NCBI GenBank assembly: GCA_018061065.1
Contig: JAGOUV010000008.1
Location: 1-59,278, forward strand
Direction of reading: 5' to 3'
DNA: 59,278 nt
From: Candidatus Altimarinota bacterium
Lineage (GTDB): Bacteria > Patescibacteriota > Gracilibacteria > UBA1369 > UM-FILTER-53-11
A program made the translations under genes and the position numbers. This document shows positions 53,118 through 59,278 of this stretch, piece by piece (the first letter of the stretch is position 1; the number at the start of each line of letters is the position of its first letter). Below the pieces are notes generated by a model, which had not been told where the DNA came from, searched no databases, and saw only the letters and a list, made by a program, of their open reading frames with translations.

Positions 53118-54266
53118 ATGGCTCACAACTACGATAAACAGTCGCTGGCTCTTCACAAAAAATTCAAAGGAAAAATGGGGATTCAGCTCAAAGTACCCCT
53201 GAGAAATCGTGAGGATTTAAGTGTGGCGTACACGCCTGGAGTGGCGGCACCTTGTATGGAAATTGCAAAAGACCCCGTACTGGCGTACCAGTACACTCAG
53301 AAAGCGAATACAGTTGCAGTCATCACTGATGGAAGTTCTGTCCTTGGGCTGGGCAATATTGGTGGGCTCGCGGGACTTCCGGTGATGGAGGGGAAATGCA
53401 TTTTACTCAAACGGTTTGCGAATGTTGATGCCTTCCCTATCTGTCTCAACACGCAAAATCCCGACGAAATCATTAAAACGATCAAGCATATTGCACCGAG
53501 TTTTGGAGGTATTAATTTAGAAGATATTGCGGCACCGAATTGTTTTTATATTGAGGAACAATTAAAAGAAGCGGTCGACATTCCCGTCTTCCACGATGAT
53601 CAGCATGGCACGGCGATTGTTATTTTGGCCGGGCTTTTCAATGCATTAAAAGTGGTAAAAAAAGAGCTTAAGAGTGCCAAAATCGTGATTGCAGGTGCGG
53701 GAGCGGCAGGAATCGCAACAGCTCGACTGCTCATTCATGAGGGAGCGGGAGATATTATTCTCACGGATCGCAAAGGCACGATTTACGAAGGACGCGACGA
53801 CCTTAATTTATATAAAGAAAAAATTGCGAAATTTACGAATAAAGAGCGAGTTATCGGCACACTAGCTGATGCACTAAAAGGAGCGGATGTATTTATTGGC
53901 GTGTCGCATGCGCATATTGCTGATCGCCACATGATTAAGACCATGAACAAAGATGCAATCGTCTTCCCTATGGCAAATCCAACTCCAGAAATTATGCCGG
54001 AAGAGGCACTCGCGGGTGGTGCACGAATCATTGCCACAGGACGCAGTGACTATCCCAATCAAATTAATAACGTACTCGCCTTCCCTGGTATCTTCCGAGG
54101 CGTTTTGGACTGCCGCGCACGCTATATCACCGACAAGATGAAAGTGGCCGCGGCCTACGCTCTAGCTGGCATGGTAAAGAAACCAACTGCAGAAAAAATC
54201 ATACCTGGGGTTTTCGATAAAGGCGTTGCTGAGACAGTGGCAAAAGCCGTCAAGAAAGCAGTTTAG
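53118..54266 (+). CDS. NAD(P)-dependent malic enzyme
   Basis: Malic enzyme turns malate into pyruvate and CO2. The 382-residue short form lacks the phosphotransacetylase tail of MaeB. Motifs are VAYTPGVAAPCMEI, ITDGSSVLGLGNIGG, the lysine-containing KCILLKRFANVDAFPI, metal-binding INLEDIAAPNCF, FHDDQHGTAIV and the dinucleotide loop AGAGAAGIATA. The 3' end overlaps nrdR on the other strand by 17 nt. Confidence 0.93.
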   Translation: MAHNYDKQSLALHKKFKGKMGIQLKVPLRNREDLSVAYTPGVAAPCMEIAKDPVLAYQYTQKANTVAVITDGSSVLGLGNIGGLAGLPVMEGKCILLKRFANVDAFPICLNTQNPDEIIKTIKHIAPSFGGINLEDIAAPNCFYIEEQLKEAVDIPVFHDDQHGTAIVILAGLFNALKVVKKELKSAKIVIAGAGAAGIATARLLIHEGAGDIILTDRKGTIYEGRDDLNLYKEKIAKFTNKERVIGTLADALKGADVFIGVSHAHIADRHMIKTMNKDAIVFPMANPTPEIMPEEALAGGARIIATGRSDYPNQINNVLAFPGIFRGVLDCRARYITDKMKVAAAYALAGMVKKPTAEKIIPGVFDKGVAETVAKAVKKAV

Positions 54267-54696
54267 AGAGCTCTTTCTTAAACGTTTCCAAGTCCTTAAA
54301 TTGTCGATACACAGAGGCAAAACGAATATAGGCTACTTCATCGAGCTTTTTTAGTTCTTCCATCACGTCACCTCCAATAGTTTGGCTCGAAATTTCTTTA
54401 TTTAATCCCATCCATCGGCTTTCCATATTATCGATCAAGTGACGCACCTGCTCCTGAGTCACGGGGCGTTTTCCACAGGCAATCCAAATTCCCTTCTCCA
54501 ACTTATCGCGGAGATACGGCTCACGGCTGCCATCTTTTTTAATAACGATAAAGCTGGCAATCTCAATATGCTCAAAAGTCGTAAACCTAAAATCGCATTT
54601 TTCACATGAACGGCGACGACGAATTTCATTGCCCTCCGTAGTCTCACGCGAGTCAACGACCTTAGTATCTTCATGTTTGCAACGAGGACAATTCAT
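54250..54696 (-). CDS. nrdR: Transcriptional repressor NrdR
   Basis: A 148-residue NrdR with an N-terminal zinc ribbon (C3, C6 in CPRCKHEDTKVVDSRET; CEKC) and an ATP-cone domain (IKKDGSREPYLRDKLEKGI). It represses ribonucleotide reductase genes in response to dATP. TATAAT lies 8 nt before the ATG. No ribonucleotide reductase gene is in the window. Confidence 0.96.
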   Translation of the reverse strand: MNCPRCKHEDTKVVDSRETTEGNEIRRRRSCEKCDFRFTTFEHIEIASFIVIKKDGSREPYLRDKLEKGIWIACGKRPVTQEQVRHLIDNMESRWMGLNKEISSQTIGGDVMEELKKLDEVAYIRFASVYRQFKDLETFKKELSKLLS

Positions 54697-54705
54697 AGGA
54701 AGAGA

Positions 54706-55794
54706 TTATAACATACGCGCAATTTCCGTGATGTAGCTATCCGTCATGCCCGCCACGTAATCTTTTACCACTACATAGAGCGGATCACCCGCCTCACGAC
54801 GCACCACAAACCGCGGAGGTAAGAGCTCAGGATGCTTATACATATGGGCAAACACCTGACGAATAATTCCCTGACCCTTTTCTAAAATCGGCACTAATTG
54901 AGGTGCGTTATACATGCGCTCCCACAGAAAATCGCGTAGCTGCTGAACTTTTGGTTGAAAATTCGCCGAGAAACCAACGACATCAGTGGCCTGCGAAATA
55001 ACATCTTCCATCGTTTTCAATTTTGCTTTTGAAATTTGTAGTGCGGTATTGGCTAAACAATCCTGAATCATCAACATCATGCTTCGCCCGGCCAAACGTT
55101 CTTTTAAAACAAACTCGTCCAAACTTCCAAAATGCGCGAGCGCCTCTTCATATGCCTGCTTCATAAGCGGAAGCTCAAGCAACTCATCCAATTCAAATAG
55201 TTCTTCACGCAACGCGTCTTCAATGTCGTGATTGTGATAGGCGATTTCATCGGCTATATCCACCACCTGCGCCTCGAGTGTCTTGCCTTTAATCTGCTTA
55301 GTTCGCTGATCATAGAGCGTCTGGTGTTTTGCCAAGCCCTCGCGCACTTCCCAAGTAAGATTAAGTCCATCGCAGTGCGGAAAATATTTCTCCAGCACTT
55401 CCACAATACGCTTGCTCTGCTCGTTATGCTCAAAATGGCTTCCATACTCCTGCATAATTTCATTCATCGTATCCTGACCACTGTGTGCAAATGGCGTATG
55501 CCCAAGATCGTGAGCCAGTGCAATCCCCTCACATAAATCTTCATTTAAGTTCAACGAACGTGCCATATCGCGGCCAACCTGTGCCACCTCCATAGAATGA
55601 GTAAGTCGATCACGCGTATGATCCGCATGATGTGCCAAAAACACCTGTGTCTTCCCTGCTAAACGTCGAAACGCCTTAGAATGAATAATCCTGTCTCGAT
55701 CGCGCTGAAAATGAGTTCTCATGGGATCTATCACATCCGGATACTCACGACCAAGCGTTTTATTGTACGGAACGGCGTAAGGCGCTAGTTTCAT
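54706..55794 (-). CDS. dGTPase-like HD-domain deoxynucleoside triphosphohydrolase
   Basis: The 362-residue protein has the dGTPase order: RTHFQRDRDRIIHSKAFRRLAGKTQVF-type N-terminus, DRLTHSMEVAQVGR, the HD motif ALAHDLGHTPFAHSG, and DIADEIAYHNHDIEDAL. These enzymes cleave dNTPs to deoxynucleosides and triphosphate. It lies 9 nt upstream of nrdR on the same strand, and both act on dNTP pools, but nrdR has its own -10 box. Confidence 0.92.
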   Translation of the reverse strand: MKLAPYAVPYNKTLGREYPDVIDPMRTHFQRDRDRIIHSKAFRRLAGKTQVFLAHHADHTRDRLTHSMEVAQVGRDMARSLNLNEDLCEGIALAHDLGHTPFAHSGQDTMNEIMQEYGSHFEHNEQSKRIVEVLEKYFPHCDGLNLTWEVREGLAKHQTLYDQRTKQIKGKTLEAQVVDIADEIAYHNHDIEDALREELFELDELLELPLMKQAYEEALAHFGSLDEFVLKERLAGRSMMLMIQDCLANTALQISKAKLKTMEDVISQATDVVGFSANFQPKVQQLRDFLWERMYNAPQLVPILEKGQGIIRQVFAHMYKHPELLPPRFVVRREAGDPLYVVVKDYVAGMTDSYITEIARML

Positions 55795-55820
55795 AAGGTG
55801 GGGAAATGTATTATACCACT

Positions 55821-56735
55821 ATGAAGCTTTCTGCTTTGATTGATCAATTTCTGGAGCATTGTGAGATTGAAAAAAATCAGTCGCTCAAAACGATTGATAA
55901 TTATAGCCGCTATTTAAAACGATTCGAAAAATTTGCGGGGGATATTTCTGTTGAGACCATTACGTTGGATTTAGTTCAAAAATACCGCATTCAATTAAAC
56001 AGACCCAATGAAAAAACGGGAGATACGCTCGCACGAAAAACCCAGAACTATCACATTATTGCGCTGCGTGCGTTTTTGAAATATTTAATTAAGCGTGACC
56101 ATACAACACTGGCTCCAGAAAAAATTGAGTTGGGAAAGATTCCCGAGCGCACGGTGGAATTTCTCAATCAAGAAGAGGTTGTGCGATTATTTGAGGCGGT
56201 TCCCGAAGATTCCCCAAGCCGTCTGCGTGATATCGCGATTCTCGAGACGCTTTACTCCACCGGTCTGCGTGTCAGTGAATTGGCAAACCTCAACCGTCAG
56301 CAAGTCGATCTCAAGCGCCGCGAATTTATGGTACGTGGTAAAGGCCGCAAGCCGCGCATCGTCTTTCTTACGGAAAAAGCAGTTGAGCGTATTCAGGCAT
56401 ATATCAAAAGCCGTGAAGATGCGTTTGAACCATTGTTTATTAATGCTGGGCGCAGTCGCGCCGCACTCGATATCACAAAAGGTGAACATCGCAGATTGAG
56501 CACGGTGTCTATTGAGTCAATGGTTCGGAAGTTCGCCATGCTCGCGGGGATCACAAAAAAAGTCACTCCACATACGCTAAGACATTCTTTTGCCACAACC
56601 CTTCTGCAAAATGGTGCTGATATTCGCGCCGTTCAGGAGATGCTGGGACACTCCTCAATAACAACGACCCAAATCTATACCCACCTCACTAACCAGCGGC
56701 TACGGGAAGTCCATGACAAGTTCCACAAAGGGTGA
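55821..56735 (+). CDS. XerC/XerD-type tyrosine recombinase
   Basis: The 304-residue protein has an N-terminal SAM-like core-binding domain and a catalytic domain with Arg in LYSTGLRVSELANL, HTLRHSFATTLLQNGAD, LGHSS and the nucleophile Tyr in TTQIYTHLTNQRL. Length and motifs match the chromosome-dimer-resolving XerC/D rather than phage integrases. The start is ATG 55821, 6 nt after TATTAT; frames starting upstream lie across the promoter. No dif-like site was found nearby. Confidence 0.92.
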   Translation: MKLSALIDQFLEHCEIEKNQSLKTIDNYSRYLKRFEKFAGDISVETITLDLVQKYRIQLNRPNEKTGDTLARKTQNYHIIALRAFLKYLIKRDHTTLAPEKIELGKIPERTVEFLNQEEVVRLFEAVPEDSPSRLRDIAILETLYSTGLRVSELANLNRQQVDLKRREFMVRGKGRKPRIVFLTEKAVERIQAYIKSREDAFEPLFINAGRSRAALDITKGEHRRLSTVSIESMVRKFAMLAGITKKVTPHTLRHSFATTLLQNGADIRAVQEMLGHSSITTTQIYTHLTNQRLREVHDKFHKG

Positions 56736-56762
56736 TAAAATAATGCCTTTTGTACATTTTTT

Positions 56763-58544
56763 ATGGCTATGGCAGAAGCCCAATTAACCCCTAGCGAGGG
56801 TAGATTAACATCTCGAGAAGTTGAAGATCGAAAGCTTGCGGCAAGCTACTGGCGCATGCTCACCCAGGCAGGCGCACTCGAAAATCAACATGAAGGTGAG
56901 TTTACTACATTTGAGGCAGCCAACTTCGTGCGACAACAAAATAAAACGCTGCGCGTCCCCAGTGACTTGCATTTTAATGCGCTCAAAAGCGTGGTGAGTC
57001 CTGAATTTTGCGATGAGATAGAACAATGCTGGTTAATAGCTGTTGATTCGGTAAGAACATGGCACACGCAAAAAAGAATGTTAAATGAAAAGTGGAAGAA
57101 ACCACCCGCAGTTCTTGATGAACAAATCGATCCGGCACTGAGAAATGTGGCTACACAAATCAGAGAGCGTTTCAGGGGTGTCGTGCGTACTATTTTTGCA
57201 CGACCAAAGCGAAAAACAGGCGAATTGCCTGACTTCACGAATCCAACAGAGAGTCCCGCATTAGAACTATGGATTAATGATGAAAAAAATAATAGAAAAG
57301 GTTATCAGGATGCATACAATAATATGCTCGCAGCATTTAATAACTACTTTGAAAAACTTCTGGAAGTCCCGCCTGAGGGAGTGGAGAAACCTCCTGCAGT
57401 GCCACTTGATGACCCACGTCGAGGACATATAATTCTGCTCAACAGACAAATGAAGGAGCTGCGTGCAGCCGACTTAGGAATTGGACAGGCAAAAGGAAGT
57501 CATCACAAACAACCGGGCAAACGAATGCGAAATCACAATGAAGACCCCAAAGAACCACCTGCGGCTTATGTCACACATGAGAAAGAAGTGGTTGAGACAC
57601 TATTTACTGACGTTCTCCAATTTTCGAGAAAAGAACCTACCTTGAAAGGATTCAAATTTGTTTTTACGATCCTACTCGCGGCTCTGCATGACGTTGGTGA
57701 AGATACAAAAATTACCATCGAGTATGTACAAGACTTGATCGAAAATCGCGTTCAGTATTTAGATTCCAGTATTGCTTCTCATGCGCGCAGTTCCTATGAA
57801 CCTCACGTTACGCAGGATCGATTTATAAAAAAACGCATACACATATTGAGCGATGAACCTTATGGAAAGGGTAAAAATGCAAAAAATGTCTATCAACTTT
57901 TGGCTGATGCATTACGTGCCCTGTCAAAAAACAGCGGACTGACTGAGGAAGAAAAAAACGTCGCATTCAAGCAGAATTTATTTGGAAGAACAAAAACAAG
58001 GGAACTTTTGCAAACTGAAAAAGAACCTCGACAAGGAATCAGCCATGACAAACCAACTTCGGAAACAGGAAAATTATTCCCAGAGAGTTATGATACAGAG
58101 GTTGATTGTATGCTGGTAAAAATGAATGCGATTGCACGGGATCGACTTGAAGATAAGCAGGCTATTTTCATGGTAAAACTTCTTGATCGATCCAATAACA
58201 TGAAAACATGCGGTTTTATCAAACCTGAAAAACAAAGAAAAATGTTGCGTGCCACCGTAACGCGTCTTATTGCTTACGGCATGATGGATTGGAATCACGA
58301 CGCGGCACCACTCTATAATACCCTTCCGCGATTAATTGATATTACCCATAGAGAATACGAGCGGTTCAAAAGTGAAGAAACGGACGGACGGAAAAATTCA
58401 CTTTGGGAAGATGCAGATGAAGCCATCTTACAGCAGCTGCGAGTTTGGAAATGTTTAGTCACCCGGTGGCCAGACGATGCAGATGTAATCCGACATCGAA
58501 CACAATATAACGTTGAGCGCGCTTCGTATTTGAGTGCCGCATAA
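56763..58544 (+). CDS. Divergent RelA/SpoT-type HD-domain protein with long N-terminal extension
   Basis: In this 593-residue protein the first 265 residues are unrecognised and basic near residues 220-260. The following part resembles the SpoT hydrolase domain: H272 in YVTHEKEVVETLF, H309-D310 in LLAALHDVGEDTKITIEYV, and D475 in VKLLDRSNNMKT, equivalent to the vKLADRlhNMrt motif. All four expected metal ligands are present. A large insertion separates the motifs, and no synthetase, TGS or ACT domain follows. It could hydrolyse (p)ppGpp or another nucleotide. The start may be either ATG 56763 or ATG 56769. Confidence 0.65.
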   Translation: MAMAEAQLTPSEGRLTSREVEDRKLAASYWRMLTQAGALENQHEGEFTTFEAANFVRQQNKTLRVPSDLHFNALKSVVSPEFCDEIEQCWLIAVDSVRTWHTQKRMLNEKWKKPPAVLDEQIDPALRNVATQIRERFRGVVRTIFARPKRKTGELPDFTNPTESPALELWINDEKNNRKGYQDAYNNMLAAFNNYFEKLLEVPPEGVEKPPAVPLDDPRRGHIILLNRQMKELRAADLGIGQAKGSHHKQPGKRMRNHNEDPKEPPAAYVTHEKEVVETLFTDVLQFSRKEPTLKGFKFVFTILLAALHDVGEDTKITIEYVQDLIENRVQYLDSSIASHARSSYEPHVTQDRFIKKRIHILSDEPYGKGKNAKNVYQLLADALRALSKNSGLTEEEKNVAFKQNLFGRTKTRELLQTEKEPRQGISHDKPTSETGKLFPESYDTEVDCMLVKMNAIARDRLEDKQAIFMVKLLDRSNNMKTCGFIKPEKQRKMLRATVTRLIAYGMMDWNHDAAPLYNTLPRLIDITHREYERFKSEETDGRKNSLWEDADEAILQQLRVWKCLVTRWPDDADVIRHRTQYNVERASYLSAA

Positions 58545-58565
58545 AGTAGGTCTATAATTCAGGGT

Positions 58566-59278
58566 ATGGCAATTGAAAAAAACAATCCGTTAGTAGTTAT
58601 GGGCGTAATTTTGGGTCTAAGTTTAATGTTGAGCGCAGGTATTGGCGCGTATAGTTTTTATAAAGTACGCTCGCTGGATAATTCACTTTCCGTGACGGGT
58701 TCTGCACGAAAACAAGTGACCTCCGATACGGTAAAGTGGACTACAGAACTTTCTCACAGTACGGAAAATCTACAGGAGGGAAATACCCTTATGCAAAAGG
58801 ATAAAGCAGCCGTCATCGCATTCTTAAAAGAAAGTGGTTTTGCGGAAAAAGATATCGAGGTCTCCCCTACTTTTATGGATCACTACACCGACTACAACCG
58901 GGGACAAACGGACGGAAAGAATTTCACTCAATACAACTTCCGCCAAACATTTGAAATTGAGTCATCAGATATTGGAAAAGTAACTAAAGTGGCAAAAAAT
59001 ATAGATCCGCTCACTCAGAAAGGAGTTCAGTTGAGCACCCAATCTCTCGATTATTTTTATTCTAAACTTCCTGAGTTGCGGGTTGAGTTACTTGGCGAGG
59101 CAATAAAAGATGCCCGTGTGCGTGCCGCAAAAATCGCGGAGAGTGATAACCAAGAAGTCGGCTCACTTCAATCTGCAAGTGTGGGGGTCGTACAAGTCTT
59201 GGCACCAAATTCTACCGATATTTCAGACTACGGCACCTACGACACCTCTAAGATCGAAAAAGAGGTTATGGTAACGGT
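58566..59278 (+). CDS. SIMPL-domain (DUF541) exported protein, cut by window edge
   Basis: The frame opens at ATG 58566, 7 nt after TATAAT, and runs open to the window end (237 codons). A single N-terminal membrane helix (VVMGVILGLSLMLSAGIGAY) is followed by the SIMPL start LDNSLSVTGSARKQVTSDTV. FRQTFEIESSDIGKV and the ARVRAAKIAES segment also fit the family. SIMPL proteins are periplasmic or surface proteins of poorly known function. Confidence 0.87.
   Translation, partial: MAIEKNNPLVVMGVILGLSLMLSAGIGAYSFYKVRSLDNSLSVTGSARKQVTSDTVKWTTELSHSTENLQEGNTLMQKDKAAVIAFLKESGFAEKDIEVSPTFMDHYTDYNRGQTDGKNFTQYNFRQTFEIESSDIGKVTKVAKNIDPLTQKGVQLSTQSLDYFYSKLPELRVELLGEAIKDARVRAAKIAESDNQEVGSLQSASVGVVQVLAPNSTDISDYGTYDTSKIEKEVMVT

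Noticed and set aside
55821-56735. Phage integrase marking a prophage
   Set aside because: The product has XerC/D length and motifs, and no phage structural genes are nearby.

Overview
The window is a dense bacterial chromosome segment of moderate GC with genes on both strands. It has three tRNA genes, no rRNA, no CRISPR array and no complete insertion sequence. TGA, TAA and TAG all act as stops, which argues against the recoded Gracilibacteria/Absconditabacteria. Several features point to a Patescibacteria (Candidate Phyla Radiation) genome: the very cysteine-rich zinc-ribbon proteins, TrmB-type regulators, S-layer-homology protein, many lineage-specific unknown proteins and tight packing. 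The retained branched-chain amino-acid operon suggests a less reduced lineage, perhaps Peregrinibacteria/Peribacteria. That placement is inference; no phylogenetic marker was compared.

Region 1-8.5 kb (minus strand): the first codons of a lactate/malate dehydrogenase, a left-handed beta-helix acyltransferase, then an isoleucine/valine operon. In transcription order the operon reads leader peptide and attenuator, a threonine-synthase-like enzyme fused to the C-terminal regulatory region of a LeuA/CimA-type synthase, ilvE, ilvB, a short ACT subunit, ridA, a small hydrolase, ilvD and a terminator. ilvA and ilvC are absent from the window. The leader peptide (9 of 20 residues Ile/Val/Leu) precedes mutually exclusive antiterminator and terminator hairpins.

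Region 8.5-25 kb: a VKOR plus thioredoxin-like lipoprotein pair, a cupredoxin lipoprotein, endonuclease III, a CDF transporter with a NifX-like tail, rpsO-pnp, a 32-residue Lys/Val peptide gene, tRNA-Arg, enolase, small membrane proteins, a second CDF transporter, and divergent guanine and adenine deaminase genes. Region 25-31 kb: tRNA-Gly(CCC), an aldehyde dehydrogenase, a second acetolactate synthase and a hydrolase.

Region 32-51 kb: unknown large proteins mixed with core genes (trhO, a beta-CASP nuclease, glutaredoxin, rlmD, a PP2C-like protein, CCA transferase, tsaD, hisS). It holds three members of a cysteine-rich family, and two TrmB-type regulators lie close to two of them. Region 51-59 kb: an SLH protein, malic enzyme, nrdR, a dGTPase-like protein, a Xer recombinase, a divergent SpoT-like HD protein and a truncated SIMPL protein.

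One feature runs through the whole window. A TATAAT-like box lies 6-10 nt before the start codon at more than twenty genes, and Shine-Dalgarno sequences are essentially absent. This indicates widespread leaderless transcription, and I used it to choose several starts. Eight convergent gene pairs abut or overlap with no room for a terminator between them.
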